From Eubacterium sp. (GTDB lineage Bacteria; Bacillota; Clostridia; Lachnospirales; Lachnospiraceae), in NCBI GenBank assembly GCA_017430325.1, contig JAFRNE010000010.1, positions 1-64,000 on the forward strand: a DNA stretch of 64,000 nt. The letters are read 5' to 3'. The position numbers were made by a program, and so were the translations under genes. Of the stretch, positions 17,537-27,020 are shown one piece after another. Every line of letters begins with the position of its first letter. The stretch's first letter is position 1. The notes beneath the pieces are model-generated. The model made no database searches, was not told the DNA's origin, and was given only the letters and a program-made list of their open reading frames with translations.

Positions 17537-19057
17537 TTATTTCTTAGGCTGACAAGCCTCATAACGTATTCTGAATTTAGGAAGGACCTTCATCTCCGTA
17601 TAATAATTGATCGCCCAGTCCTTCTTATTTGTCTCCGGATTCTCGCCATCTGCCGGAGGTGCAAATATAACAACCGATATCTCCTCACCATCCATCACCG
17701 GTCTGCTGTCCTTCGCGAAGAACGCAGGCATAACATCTATTATCCTTACTCCCGGCTTCTTGTAGAACCATCTGCCGTTGACCTCGATCATCAGGTTCAT
17801 ATCCTCAGGAAGCTCCATATCAAAAAATACAGGAGACTTATCAAGCTTCACCTTGAATTCTACACCTTCTGAATCCTCGGCGTCACCCCAGCGAAGCGGT
17901 ATTTTCTTGATCGTATCTATCGAACCGTTCTTAGCTGCCAGAGCTTCAACTACCTCTCTGCCCGGCTGGAAATACGGATCATTCAGAAGCACCTTATAAT
18001 CATCCATAAGAGGCTGCTCTATTCCCACATTTGAATTGTTCGGATCCTCTATCTCAAGGCCGAGTCTGCCTCTGTCCCTGAACTGATACATAGCCATGCT
18101 GTAATTCCAGTCCGGATCATTTTCCTTCAGATACTCTGCGAACTTAAGAAGTCCCAGTCCCTGAAGTTTAGGTCCGGTAACATCTCCGTCTGTATTAAAC
18201 TCTGTTGCAGAGAAAGGCTTCTTCTTTCCGTCGCAGATCTCTCTGAGACGCTTTATCGTAGCATCGATTCCCTTTATGTATTCATCCAGCGGATTGATCG
18301 CATAAGAAAGATCGCCGGTCTCGCATATATCGAAAGGCCATCCAAAATGCAGTGCAAGATATCTGTCGGAAGACCATACATCAGCCGCCTTAAATGCCTC
18401 AAGGAAGGCATCCTCCTGCTCCATCCTTCCGTTCTGATCAGCAAAACCTGAGCAGAATACGGTTTCAACATTTGGCGCGAACTCCTTAAGTATCTTACTG
18501 AATCTTACAAAGAAGGCTCCAACCTCTTCATAGCTAAATCTTCTGTTATGTGTGAACCATCTTCCTGAGCATTCGTGATTGATACGAAGTCTCAGTCTGC
18601 CGAATGTGCGAAGATCCTTCGCGATGGCAGTAAGCTGCTCATCTGTGCAGCTGCAGTCGATAGTAAGAGTAAGAGTAACGTCCTGGCCATGACGGCGGAT
18701 ATCTCTCATCTCCTCAAAAGGCCTGCCCGAAAGCTTTCCTCCGACACCGCCCTCATAAACGAAATAATCATCGTATGGATATTCCCACTGGCTGTGAACC
18801 TCCATATCCGGATAAGCCTCACTGCTTCGTGCAGGCCACTCCTTATCATTCGGATAATAGGTATACATCAGCCCAATATTTCTATGAGGCCTTCCAAGCT
18901 TATTTATAATATAATCCTGATCGACGTATTCGCCTCTCTCACTTCCATCCCCAAGATCAAGCGCAACCTTTGCCGGTGTCAGCTTAACTCTGTTTACCTC
19001 TGTTACTTCATCACGCCCGAAACGGCTTGTATCAACTTTTATTTTCTTTACATCCAT
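17537..19057 (-). CDS. putative (beta/alpha)8 glycoside hydrolase, GH26-like, unassigned
   Basis: I do not recognise a named family. This 506-residue protein has no signal peptide. The centre looks like a clan GH-A barrel: LRLRINHECSGRWFT matches in pattern the GH26 acid/base motif RPLHExxGxWFWW, which puts the candidate acid/base at Glu162. The strand-7 motif PFSATEFNTDG offers Glu286 as nucleophile. Further on, MYQFRDRGRLGLE could be the strand-8 region. The last 130 residues look like a beta-sandwich (VFFDMELPEDM, WFYKKPGVRIIDV). It is followed by an acetylesterase gene in the same operon, which suggests breakdown of an acetylated oligosaccharide in the cytoplasm. It could be a distant GH26 or a new family. 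The start is ATG at 19057 behind GAGGAG. Confidence 0.6.
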   Translation of the reverse strand: MDVKKIKVDTSRFGRDEVTEVNRVKLTPAKVALDLGDGSERGEYVDQDYIINKLGRPHRNIGLMYTYYPNDKEWPARSSEAYPDMEVHSQWEYPYDDYFVYEGGVGGKLSGRPFEEMRDIRRHGQDVTLTLTIDCSCTDEQLTAIAKDLRTFGRLRLRINHECSGRWFTHNRRFSYEEVGAFFVRFSKILKEFAPNVETVFCSGFADQNGRMEQEDAFLEAFKAADVWSSDRYLALHFGWPFDICETGDLSYAINPLDEYIKGIDATIKRLREICDGKKKPFSATEFNTDGDVTGPKLQGLGLLKFAEYLKENDPDWNYSMAMYQFRDRGRLGLEIEDPNNSNVGIEQPLMDDYKVLLNDPYFQPGREVVEALAAKNGSIDTIKKIPLRWGDAEDSEGVEFKVKLDKSPVFFDMELPEDMNLMIEVNGRWFYKKPGVRIIDVMPAFFAKDSRPVMDGEEISVVIFAPPADGENPETNKKDWAINYYTEMKVLPKFRIRYEACQPKK

Positions 19058-19205
19058 AATACTTCTCCTCTTAGTACTGCTGAGTTTACTACTTTCATTC
19101 TATATGCAACGTCCTGCACAGTCTATAAGAATAATCAGAAATAAATACTGTTATTTTTTGACATTTAGCGCCCCCAAATGTATTCCTCACATTACAAGCC
19201 ACACA

Positions 19206-19244
19206 TAAAAAGCCCTCCCTGCCGGTTTATCCGGTAGAGAGGGC
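19206..19244 (-). terminator. terminator of the MBL/DUF3784 operon
   Basis: The 14-bp stem (19212-19225 and 19231-19244) contains two wobble pairs and is followed by TTTTTA on the minus strand, just after the stop at 19266. Confidence 0.8.
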
Positions 19245-19265
19245 AAATATCATTATCACAGGACT

Positions 19266-19589
19266 TTATCTTTTATTTTTCTTCGCGATAGCTATGGACG
19301 ATACAACAGCATATATCAGGACGATTCCCATAGCCGCATATTCCGCGTAAAGAAATACTCTGTTTTTTGTCGCACAGAACAGTCCGATCATCCCAAATGC
19401 ACTTCCTATCATCAGGAAAACCACTCCAGATTGAATATAATAAGGCTTCTTATTCATGGTCCTGCGACGTTCTTCGTTCGCATACAGCCACGCATTATTC
19501 ATAAGCGGCCCCTTCTGCATCAGATGCATGACTCCGAGCAGGATCATCAATGCCGCTGCTACAAACATTATTATCTCTACTGCCAACAT
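19266..19589 (-). CDS. small membrane protein, DUF3784-like
   Basis: This 107-residue protein has three predicted membrane helices (about 3-22, 53-73 and 79-99). The segment between the first two carries NEERRRTMNKKPYYIQSG, which resembles the conserved region of DUF3784 proteins. Their function is not known. It follows the MBL-fold gene by 22 bases and ends at a terminator, so the two form a short operon. The family assignment is by pattern only. Confidence 0.6.
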   Translation of the reverse strand: MLAVEIIMFVAAALMILLGVMHLMQKGPLMNNAWLYANEERRRTMNKKPYYIQSGVVFLMIGSAFGMIGLFCATKNRVFLYAEYAAMGIVLIYAVVSSIAIAKKNKR

Positions 19590-19611
19590 ACTTTAAACCT
19601 CCTAAAACCGG

Positions 19612-20253
19612 CTAAAACTCAATCTTAAATAAAACCTTCACCGGCGCATCGACGCGTTTTGCAAAGTCATCACCGTCGGATATTTTTCCCACAGCAGTTC
19701 CGTAATGAACCGGTATTGCTATCTCCGGCTTAATCTCATTTATAAACTCTGCGGCTTTCTTTGCATCCATTGTAAAGGTTCCGCCGATCGGAACCAGGGC
19801 GATATCGCATTTAACGTTCTTCGCTTCCTTTGTTGCATCAGTATCCCCCGCAACATATATTCTCTTTCCATCGATCAGGAAAATATATCCTACCCAGTTT
19901 GAGCTTTTGGGATGGAATGGTCTTATCAGGTTGTATGCCGGAACCGTCTCAAACTTAAGCCCGTCAACCTCCGTACTGATATCAGGCTTTACTGTAACAA
20001 CCTCTCTGAACATCCCGGAAACCTCTACAGCTCTTTTCTGAAGCTTCTCCGGAATAACCAGCACTGCATTTTTTCCAACGACCTTTTTTATATCATCCGG
20101 AGAAAAATGATCGTAATGATCATGCGTCAAAAATACAAAAGCAGCATCGTTTGGCTCTTCCTTCATCTGAAACGGATCGATATAGATAAGTCCCTGCGGA
20201 CTCTTGATCCTGATACTGTTCTGACAAAAAACCTTAATATTATCTAACATCAT
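19612..20253 (-). CDS. MBL-fold metal-dependent hydrolase (UPF0173/YtkL-like)
   Basis: This 213-residue cytoplasmic protein has the metallo-beta-lactamase fold. The metal motif THDHYDHF is near residues 44-51, followed by the later ligands GDTDAT and IPVHYG. The short length and the opening that runs directly into the core match the UPF0173/YtkL group, whose substrates are not established. ATG at 20253 or the adjacent ATG at 20250 follows GGGAGG; upstream codons of the open frame lack a ribosome site. It is separated from the trp operon by that operon's terminator, so it has its own promoter near 20.3 kb (no strong consensus). Confidence 0.8.
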   Translation of the reverse strand: MMLDNIKVFCQNSIRIKSPQGLIYIDPFQMKEEPNDAAFVFLTHDHYDHFSPDDIKKVVGKNAVLVIPEKLQKRAVEVSGMFREVVTVKPDISTEVDGLKFETVPAYNLIRPFHPKSSNWVGYIFLIDGKRIYVAGDTDATKEAKNVKCDIALVPIGGTFTMDAKKAAEFINEIKPEIAIPVHYGTAVGKISDGDDFAKRVDAPVKVLFKIEF

Positions 20254-20373
20254 TTTCCTCCCATAACTTAACAAAAACACCTTAGCATAGGTCATACCGT
20301 GAGCCTTCTCCAACACAGTTATAACCTTTTTATATTTTATACTATATCTAATGATTAGCCAACAAGATTTCAT

Positions 20374-20413
20374 AAAAAAGCAGACAACCGCATCTGCGAT
20401 CATCTGCTTTTCT
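20374..20413 (-). terminator. terminator of the trp operon
   Basis: AAAAGCAGA / TCTGCTTTT (20376-20384 and 20403-20411), with a T run on the minus strand. It lies 20 bases past the trpA stop. Confidence 0.8.
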
Positions 20414-20434
20414 CGTCATAATATATTTATCGAT

Positions 20435-21205
20435 TTATTCAATCGCATCCTTCATGCTCTTTACATACTCATAAAGCTTCTCAGGAGCGTTCTTTCCTTC
20501 TGCTGCAACGATACGTACCATTGCAGAACCTACGATAGCACCGTCTGCGACAGCAGCCATCTTCTTTGCCTGCTCAGGTGTGCTGATACCGAAACCAATG
20601 GCAGCCGGCACATCAGTAACCTCTCTGATATTCTTTATCATGGAATCAAGGTCAGTCTTGATCTCTGTTCTTACACCGGTAACACCGAGTGAAGAAACAA
20701 CGTAGATAAAGCCCTTCGCCTCTTTTGCGATCATCTTGATCCTGTCCTCTGATGTAGGCGCGATCATCGAAATGATGTCGATGCCGTATTTTGCAGCTGT
20801 ACTGTCCAGCTCACCCTTCTCCTCGAATGGCATATCAGGAACTATTGCTCCATCGATGCCTGCCTCAGCAGCCTTCTTAAAGAATTCATCAGCGCCATAA
20901 TGGTAGATAGGATTGATGTATGACATAAATACCATCGGAACATCAGTCTCTTTTCTGACTTCCTTTACAAGCTCAAATACCTTGTCAGTGGTCATCCCTG
21001 ACTCAAGTGCGCGAAGATCAGCCTCCTGAATGACCGGTCCCTCTGCGATCGGATCAGAGAATGGAATACCAACCTCGATCAGATCTGCGCCTGCTCTTGC
21101 AACAGCCTTAAAGCATTCAACACTTGTCTCAAAGTCCGGATCACCTGCTGTAAGGAATGCTATGAACGCTTTTTTATTTTCAAACGCTTTATATATATTA
21201 CTCAT
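20435..21205 (-). CDS. trpA: tryptophan synthase alpha chain
   Basis: This 256-residue subunit cleaves indole-3-glycerol phosphate to indole, which is channelled to TrpB. The catalytic Glu (Glu49 in E. coli) is present in LIEVGIPFSDP. The second catalytic residue, Asp60 in E. coli, is Glu here (PIAEGP). I recall this change in other clostridial TrpA proteins, so it is probably not a defect. The phosphate-binding loop GFGIST and VGSAMV are intact. It is the last gene of trpEGDCBA, 20 bases after trpB. The start is ATG at 21205 behind AGGAG. Confidence 0.95.
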   Translation of the reverse strand: MSNIYKAFENKKAFIAFLTAGDPDFETSVECFKAVARAGADLIEVGIPFSDPIAEGPVIQEADLRALESGMTTDKVFELVKEVRKETDVPMVFMSYINPIYHYGADEFFKKAAEAGIDGAIVPDMPFEEKGELDSTAAKYGIDIISMIAPTSEDRIKMIAKEAKGFIYVVSSLGVTGVRTEIKTDLDSMIKNIREVTDVPAAIGFGISTPEQAKKMAAVADGAIVGSAMVRIVAAEGKNAPEKLYEYVKSMKDAIE

Positions 21206-21225
21206 ATTATTATCTCCTGTTTTTA

Positions 21226-22416
21226 TTACTCATAAAGCTCAACACCACGATATCTCGCAATCGCAGCCACGTCCTTATCGCCACGTCCTGAGAGACATAC
21301 GATAATGATATCATCCTTACTCATTGTAGGTGCGATCTTCATTACATGAGCTATCGCATGTGACGACTCAACAGCGGCGATGATGCCCTCCTGCTTTGCG
21401 ATATATTCAAATGCATTTACAGCTTCCTCGTCAGTTACCGGAACATACTCGGCACGACCGACGTCATTGAGATATGCATGCTCAGGTCCGATACCCGGAT
21501 AATCAAGTCCAGCGGAAATAGAGTAAACCGGTGCGATCTGACCGTATTTGTCCTGGCAGAAGAGAGACTTCATACCATGGAAGATTCCCATGGTTCCTGT
21601 TGCGATAGTTGCCGCTGTCTCGTAGGTATCAACGCCTCTTCCGGCAGCCTCACAGCCGATCAGTCTTACGTCCTTGTCATTTATAAAGTTATAGAACATG
21701 CCCATAGCATTGCTGCCGCCGCCAACGCAGGCAACTACAGCTGTAGGAAGCTTGTCTTCCTTCTCAAGGATCTGCTCTCTTGCTTCCTTGGAAATAACAG
21801 ACTGGAAGTCACGAACGATAGTTGGGAAAGGATGTGGTCCCATAACCGAACCCAGAACATAAAGAGTATCATCAACTCTCTTGGTCCACTCGCGCATACA
21901 CTCATTTACGGCATCCTTCAGTGTTCTTGTACCGGTCTTAACCGGATGAACCTTAGCACCGAGAAGCTCCATTCTGTAAACGTTGAGGGCCTGTCTCTTG
22001 GTATCCTCTTCGCCCATAAATATCTCACATTCCATTCCGAAAAGCGCTGCACCTGTTGCAGTTGCAACACCGTGCTGACCTGCTCCGGTCTCAGCAATAA
22101 CTCTTGTCTTGCCCATCTTCTTTGCAAGAAGTATCTGTCCAAGTACGTTATTTATCTTGTGTGCACCTGTGTGATTCAGATCCTCACGCTTAAGATAGAT
22201 CTTTGCTCCGCCAAGATCCTCGCTCATTCTCTTTGCATAGTAGAGCATCGAAGGTCTGCCTGCATAATTCTTATACAGGTCATCCAGCTCAGCTATGAAC
22301 TCCGGATCATTTTTGTAATGCTCATAAGCTTCCTCAAGCTTATGTATTTCATTCATCAGAGTTTCAGGGATGTATTGTCCGCCAAACTCTCCAAATCTTC
22401 CTTTATTGTCCGCCAT
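21226..22416 (-). CDS. trpB: tryptophan synthase beta chain
   Basis: This 396-residue PLP enzyme joins indole and serine to give tryptophan. The PLP lysine is in HTGAHKINN, and the phosphate-binding glycine loop is in [10 protein letters not shown]. The catalytic Glu is in [12 protein letters not shown] at 22416 (MADNKGRFG) follows AGAGGAAAT; the ten extra upstream codons of the open frame are not needed. It is the TrpB1 type that pairs with TrpA. The 122 bases between it and trpC, where trpF often lies in relatives, hold no gene. Confidence 0.96.
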   Translation of the reverse strand: MADNKGRFGEFGGQYIPETLMNEIHKLEEAYEHYKNDPEFIAELDDLYKNYAGRPSMLYYAKRMSEDLGGAKIYLKREDLNHTGAHKINNVLGQILLAKKMGKTRVIAETGAGQHGVATATGAALFGMECEIFMGEEDTKRQALNVYRMELLGAKVHPVKTGTRTLKDAVNECMREWTKRVDDTLYVLGSVMGPHPFPTIVRDFQSVISKEAREQILEKEDKLPTAVVACVGGGSNAMGMFYNFINDKDVRLIGCEAAGRGVDTYETAATIATGTMGIFHGMKSLFCQDKYGQIAPVYSISAGLDYPGIGPEHAYLNDVGRAEYVPVTDEEAVNAFEYIAKQEGIIAAVESSHAIAHVMKIAPTMSKDDIIIVCLSGRGDKDVAAIARYRGVELYE

Positions 22417-22538
22417 TTTATTTCCTCTTTCTATTATCAAATACATAAACAGCTATAAGCTGCCATATGTCTTATATCAATTATATGCAGATGTTTCAAC
22501 CGTCTTTTTTATCACAGATTCTTTCAACTGTTTATATA

Positions 22539-23339
22539 TTATATATGCTTCAGCTCCCGGATCATCCCTGCCTTATCAGCTGTTCTCATCAATGTCTCTC
22601 CGATAAGTACCGCATCAGTCTTATTTGCAAGGAGTATCTCTGTATCCGCAGGAGTCTTGATACCGCTTTCAGAAACAAATACCTTATCAGCCGGCACCAG
22701 CTCACGAAGCCTTACGCTGTTATTTATATCAACCGTAAAATCCTTCAGATTTCTGTTGTTTACACCTATGATGCCAGGTCCCTTGCCATTATTTATCGCA
22801 AGTGCTCTCTCGATCTCCTTCTCATCATGAGTTTCAACAAGCACCGAAAGTCCAAGAGATTTTGCGATATCATAATATTCATTAAGCTCGTCATCGTCAA
22901 GTATCGCACAGATCAGAAGAACTGCCGATGCTCCCATGACTTTCGCCTGATATATCATATACGGATCCACTGTGAAATCCTTGCGGAGAACCGGGATATT
23001 TACCTTCTTCACAATATCCTCAAGATACTGGTTGCTGCCCTTAAAATAGAACGGCTCAGTCAGGCAGGATATGGCATTTGCTCCGGCCTTCTCATATTCT
23101 CCGGCAATCTCCAGATATGGAAAATCCTCTGCGATCACACCCTTTGAAGGTGATGCCTTCTTTACTTCTGAAATGATCGAAAGTCCCTCTGCACGAAGTG
23201 CCTTCTCGAACGGATATGCAAATAAGCCTTCCTGAGAAGCGATAAGCTCTGCTGCCTCCTGCATCTCCTCGTGAGATATGAGAGTCATTTCCGCATATAT
23301 TCTTTCACGTGCCTTCTCGGCTATCTCATCTAATATCAT
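22539..23339 (-). CDS. trpC: indole-3-glycerol phosphate synthase
   Basis: This 266-residue (beta/alpha)8 enzyme closes the indole ring. The signature blocks are present: ISEVKKASPSKG with the catalytic Lys and Ser, FTVDPY with the catalytic Lys just before (LRKDF), VNNRNL and FVSESGI. The length fits a single-domain IGPS, so it does not carry a fused TrpF domain as the E. coli protein does. The start is ATG at 23339 behind AGAGG. The spacing to trpD is 16 bases. Confidence 0.95.
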   Translation of the reverse strand: MILDEIAEKARERIYAEMTLISHEEMQEAAELIASQEGLFAYPFEKALRAEGLSIISEVKKASPSKGVIAEDFPYLEIAGEYEKAGANAISCLTEPFYFKGSNQYLEDIVKKVNIPVLRKDFTVDPYMIYQAKVMGASAVLLICAILDDDELNEYYDIAKSLGLSVLVETHDEKEIERALAINNGKGPGIIGVNNRNLKDFTVDINNSVRLRELVPADKVFVSESGIKTPADTEILLANKTDAVLIGETLMRTADKAGMIRELKHI

Positions 23340-23355
23340 TTATATCAACCTCTTA

Positions 23356-24375
23356 TTATCTGTTAGAAACCTCGATCATCTTCTCAAGTGTTTCAAGTGC
23401 CTTGCCTGAATCGATAAGTTCTGCAGCAAGCTTGATACCCTCTGCCATTGACGCAGCCTTTTCACCGATGTAAAGTGAAGCGCCTGCGTTAAGAAGTGTT
23501 GCATTTCTCTTGGCCCCCTTCTCTTCACCGCTGAGTATCTTTCTTGTGATAGCTGCATTTTCCTCAGGTGTACCACCAACGAGCTCGCTCTTATCGCAGG
23601 TTTCGAAACCGAAATCCTCAGGCTTTATAACAAGCTTTCTGTACCATCCGTCCTTGATCTCGCAGACAGTTGTCGGTGAGCTGAGTGAGATCTCATCAAG
23701 CTTATCCTGACCATATACAACCATACCTCTCTTAACACCAAGGCTTACAAGAACCTGTGCAAGAGGCTCAACAAGGTATTCATCATAAACACCAAGGAGC
23801 TGTCTCTGTGGCTTTCCAGGATTTGTAAGAGGTCCAAGGATGTTAAATACAGTTCTGAAGCCAAGTTCCTTTCTGATCGGTCCAACATACTTCATTGAGC
23901 TGTGGTATTTCTGAGCGAAGAAGAAGCACATACCAACCTCCTTCAGAAGCTCAACGCATTTCTCAGGATCCTGCTGGATATTTACGCCGAGAGCCTCAAG
24001 GCAGTCAGCTGTTCCGCACTTGGAAGAAGCAGCTCTGTTACCATGCTTTGCAACCTTCATGCCGCCTGCCGCAGCGATGATAGCTGAGGTTGTAGAGATA
24101 TTGAAGCTCTGTGCATTATCTCCACCTGTACCAACTATCTCAAATATATCCATGCCTGTCTCAACCTGAGTTGCATGAGCTCTCATGGCTGCAGCACAGC
24201 CTGCGATCTCATCTGTTGTCTCAGCCTTTGCACTCTTGGTTGAAAGAGCTGAAAGAAATGCGGCATTCTGTGTAGGTGTTGTCTCGCCGCTCATTATCTC
24301 GTTCATTACCGTATATGCCTCATCATATGTAAGGTCCTGCTTATTAACTATCTTCTCGATTGCTTCCTTGATCAT
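23356..24375 (-). CDS. trpD: anthranilate phosphoribosyltransferase
   Basis: This 339-residue enzyme transfers phosphoribose from PRPP to anthranilate. The PRPP motif [14 protein letters not shown] and the following [21 protein letters not shown] are complete, and the metal-binding DE pair is in DKLDEISL. The start is ATG at 24375 behind AGGAGG. It is the third gene of the operon after a 95-base gap, the largest within the coding part besides trpC-trpB. Confidence 0.95.
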   Translation of the reverse strand: MIKEAIEKIVNKQDLTYDEAYTVMNEIMSGETTPTQNAAFLSALSTKSAKAETTDEIAGCAAAMRAHATQVETGMDIFEIVGTGGDNAQSFNISTTSAIIAAAGGMKVAKHGNRAASSKCGTADCLEALGVNIQQDPEKCVELLKEVGMCFFFAQKYHSSMKYVGPIRKELGFRTVFNILGPLTNPGKPQRQLLGVYDEYLVEPLAQVLVSLGVKRGMVVYGQDKLDEISLSSPTTVCEIKDGWYRKLVIKPEDFGFETCDKSELVGGTPEENAAITRKILSGEEKGAKRNATLLNAGASLYIGEKAASMAEGIKLAAELIDSGKALETLEKMIEVSNR

Positions 24376-24470
24376 CTTGTTGTACCTCCTGTTTATTACT
24401 TTCTGATCATCTGATTATCAGTATTTAATATTTTTCACTGCCATCTCCAGGTCAGTGTTCTGTTTCTTCT

Positions 24471-25079
24471 CTATTTAAGGAAATTCCTCAGCAGTGACAT
24501 TCCCTCAGGTGTAAGGATTGATTCCGGATGGAACTGAAGTCCGTAAACCTTGTAATCCTTATGTCTTACTGCCATTATCTCGCCGTCGTCATCTGCTGTA
24601 GCTATTACCTTAAGCTCCTCCGGGAAGCCCTCTTCCTTAGCTGCCAGCGAGTGATATCTTGCAACTCTGAGCTTTCTGTTTCCGTCGCCGTTTTCTGTTC
24701 CTTCCTCAAGGCTTTCGCCTCTTCCAACGCCGTTAAATATCTCATCATCCTCTATCGTGCAGATTGACTGCTTGCCATGCATCAATCTCTTCGCGTAGGT
24801 TACTGTCGCACCGTAAACCTCGCATATTGCCTGATGTCCGAGGCAAACACCGAGGATCGGTATTTTTCCCTGGAAGGCTCTTACCACATCCTCGCATATT
24901 CCCGCATCGGACGGCTTGCCCGGTCCCGGTGAAAGGATTATATGGCTCGGCACCAGTTTTTCTATCTCTTCTATTGTCATTTCATCATTTCTTATAACCT
25001 TGATATCAGGCTGTATGCTTCCGATAAGCTGATAGAGATTATATGAAAAGCTGTCATAATTATCTATAAGGAGTATCAT
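24471..25079 (-). CDS. trpG: anthranilate synthase glutamine amidotransferase subunit
   Basis: This 202-residue class I glutamine amidotransferase supplies ammonia to TrpE. The triad is visible: Cys in GVCLGHQAI, and His and Glu in FHPESI. The oxyanion loop LSPGPGKP is present. ATG at 25079 (MILLIDNYDSF) is the family start; the frame extends 15 codons upstream into the trpE end region. A proline/glycine-poor insert near residues 120-140 (GRGESLEEGTENG) lengthens one loop. It is not fused to TrpD. Confidence 0.95.
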   Translation of the reverse strand: MILLIDNYDSFSYNLYQLIGSIQPDIKVIRNDEMTIEEIEKLVPSHIILSPGPGKPSDAGICEDVVRAFQGKIPILGVCLGHQAICEVYGATVTYAKRLMHGKQSICTIEDDEIFNGVGRGESLEEGTENGDGNRKLRVARYHSLAAKEEGFPEELKVIATADDDGEIMAVRHKDYKVYGLQFHPESILTPEGMSLLRNFLK

Positions 25080-25095
25080 CTGCCTCACATCCTTT

Positions 25096-26580
25096 CTACA
25101 TCTCATTCGCATCACGAAGCGCATTCATAACTGCCTTCGATTTATTTATCGATTCCTGATATTCATTTGCCGGAACGCTGTCTGCAACGATTCCTGCACC
25201 TGCTCTGACAAATACCTTGTCGTCCTTCTTGAATGCAAGTCTTATGGCAATACAGGTATCAAGATTTCCTGTGAAATCAATATATCCGACTGCTCCGCCG
25301 TAAACACCACGCTTACTGTCCTCAAGCTCATTTATGATCTCACAGGCTCTGATCTTAGGTGCTCCGGAAAGTGTTCCTGCAGGAAGTATAGCTGAAAGTG
25401 CTGAAAGTGCATCCTTATCGGCTCTGAGTTTTCCGTGAACTGTGGAACCGATATGCATAACATGTGAATATCTCTGAACATCCATATAATGCTCAACTGT
25501 CACACTGCCGAACTCTGCGACTCTTCCGATATCATTTCTTCCCAGGTCTACAAGCATGTTGTGCTCTGCAAGCTCCTTCTCATCCCGGAGAAGTTCTTCC
25601 TCAAGAGCCTTGTCCTCTGCGTCATCCTTTCCTCTCGGTCTTGTTCCTGCAAGAGGGAAAGTATAGGTATCGCCGTTATCAACCTTTACCAGTGTCTCCG
25701 GTGAAGCTCCTGCAAGCTCCATATCGTCGCTTCCGAAGTAGAACATATATGGTGAAGGATTTGTTGATCTCAGAACTCTGTAGGTATCAAACAGGCTTCC
25801 TTCGAAATCAGCCTCAAATCTGTTTGAGAGAACCACCTGGAAAATATCTCCCTCGTGGATGTAATATTTGCCCTTCTCAACCATCTGCTCGTATTCTTCC
25901 TTGCTGAAGAGGCCTCTGAAATCTGAAAGGAGTCTGCCCTTAGGGATCATCTCCTTCTCGCCTGATGAAACAAGCGCTTCCATCTCATCCAGCTCTTTAA
26001 CCGCCTGCTCGTAGTTCTTGTCGAGATCATCGGTTGAAATATTTACGATAAGGATCATCTTCTGCATGATATTATCGAAAGCGATCACCTTATCGAAAAG
26101 CATGAGGTCCATATCCTTGAAGCCGTCCTCATCCTTTGCATCAAGCTTAAGTCGAGGCTCAGCGTATTTTATATAGTCATATGCAAAATACCCTACAAGG
26201 CCGCCTGTGAAGGTTGGAAGCCCTTCTATCCTCGGGCTTCTGTTTTCAGATATGAGATATCTCAGATAATCCTCCGGCTTCTCGTATTTCTCGCCCTTTC
26301 CAAGTATGATCTCCTCATTCATGGAATCACGTACGCTCTTAATATTCATCTTGTAGTCACTGCAGCTTATCTCCAGTGCCGGGTCATAACCGAGGAAGGT
26401 GTACCTGCCCCAGTATTTCTGACTCTCCACACTTTCAAGTATAAAACAATGCCTGCTGACTTTCTTCAGTCTGCGCATAACCTCGATCGGTGTTGCAGTA
26501 TCAGAAAGTATTGCTTTTGCAACAGGAACACGCTTGTAGTCGCCTGCGTATTTCTCCAGATCACTCTTCTTTGTTATCAT
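25096..26580 (-). CDS. trpE: anthranilate synthase component I
   Basis: This 494-residue subunit converts chorismate to anthranilate. It has the N-terminal regulatory domain with the tryptophan-binding region (ILESVESQKYWGRYTFLG) and the C-terminal chorismate-binding domain (SPYMFYF, ASPETLVKV, LPAGTLSGAPKIRA, GAVGYIDF). Feedback inhibition by tryptophan is likely because the ESV(E)SQ-type motif is intact. It is the first gene of the operon. The start is ATG at 26580 behind GAAGGAG, downstream of the T-box leader. Confidence 0.96.
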   Translation of the reverse strand: MITKKSDLEKYAGDYKRVPVAKAILSDTATPIEVMRRLKKVSRHCFILESVESQKYWGRYTFLGYDPALEISCSDYKMNIKSVRDSMNEEIILGKGEKYEKPEDYLRYLISENRSPRIEGLPTFTGGLVGYFAYDYIKYAEPRLKLDAKDEDGFKDMDLMLFDKVIAFDNIMQKMILIVNISTDDLDKNYEQAVKELDEMEALVSSGEKEMIPKGRLLSDFRGLFSKEEYEQMVEKGKYYIHEGDIFQVVLSNRFEADFEGSLFDTYRVLRSTNPSPYMFYFGSDDMELAGASPETLVKVDNGDTYTFPLAGTRPRGKDDAEDKALEEELLRDEKELAEHNMLVDLGRNDIGRVAEFGSVTVEHYMDVQRYSHVMHIGSTVHGKLRADKDALSALSAILPAGTLSGAPKIRACEIINELEDSKRGVYGGAVGYIDFTGNLDTCIAIRLAFKKDDKVFVRAGAGIVADSVPANEYQESINKSKAVMNALRDANEM

Positions 26581-26606
26581 TTTTTCGCTCCTTCCTCGTA
26601 GAAAAT

Positions 26607-26964
26607 ATAAAAAAATCCCTAGTCTGACTCCAAGTCAGACTAAGGACGAAAATACATATTCGCGGTGCCACCTTATTTCAGCTTATATCTACTACCTTTC
26701 CGAAAATACATCCGGATATTCTTATAGCTTCAGCTGCACTCTGTCGGGATACCATCATATCCCCAGCGATTAACGCTCGCTCACGTAACATGATACTCGC
26801 TCCAAGAACTTTCCCTGTTCCCTCGGTGGTCCATTTGATGAACTGTTACAACGAACCTTCCAGCCTCGCATGCTATGGAATCTTCCATATATGCTCCGGG
26901 TCCGATCTCTGGGTGCACATCTTTCACCGTTATCTCCACGTCATCGGTTTACTTTATTCAGATA
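26607..26964 (-). promoter_or_regulatory. T-box leader, tryptophan-specific (tRNA-Trp sensing)
   Basis: This is a complete T-box riboswitch ahead of trpE. The conserved antiterminator AAGGTGGCACCGCG is at 26661-26674. Its bulge UGGC fits an acceptor end GCCA, that is a G discriminator as in bacterial tRNA-Trp. The specifier loop lies between the helices CGGTG/CACCG and GATG/CATC, and its unpaired side reads AAATGGAC, so the specifier is TGG (26831-26833), Trp. The distal Stem I motif GGCTGGAAGG is also visible. The terminator is the repeat at 26613-26646 with a T7 run. Uncharged tRNA-Trp should allow read-through into trpEGDCBA. Confidence 0.93.
26610..26646 (-). terminator. T-box attenuator terminator
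   Basis: The stem CCTTAGTCTGAC / GTCAGACTAGGG, a 5-base loop and a T7 run form the regulated terminator of the trp leader. Confidence 0.9.
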
Positions 26965-26970
26965 AAGTAA

Positions 26971-26998
26971 ATTATACACATTTCATTCGATATGTCAA
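26971..26998 (-). promoter_or_regulatory. consensus sigma-A promoter of the trp operon
   Basis: TTGACA (26993-26998) and TATAAT (26971-26976) are both perfect and are spaced by 16 bp. Transcription would start at about 26964, at the beginning of the T-box leader. Confidence 0.9.
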
Positions 26999-27020
26999 TT
27001 CATTTATTTGGAAATAATTG

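Noticed and set aside
18531..18542. Another AGCTAAA match as LacI operator
   Set aside because: It lies inside the coding region of the GH26-like gene and lacks the left half of the palindrome.
21478..22458. 326-residue plus-strand open frame
   Set aside because: It is antisense to trpB, which has all its catalytic motifs; the plus frame has no ribosome site and no recognisable domain.
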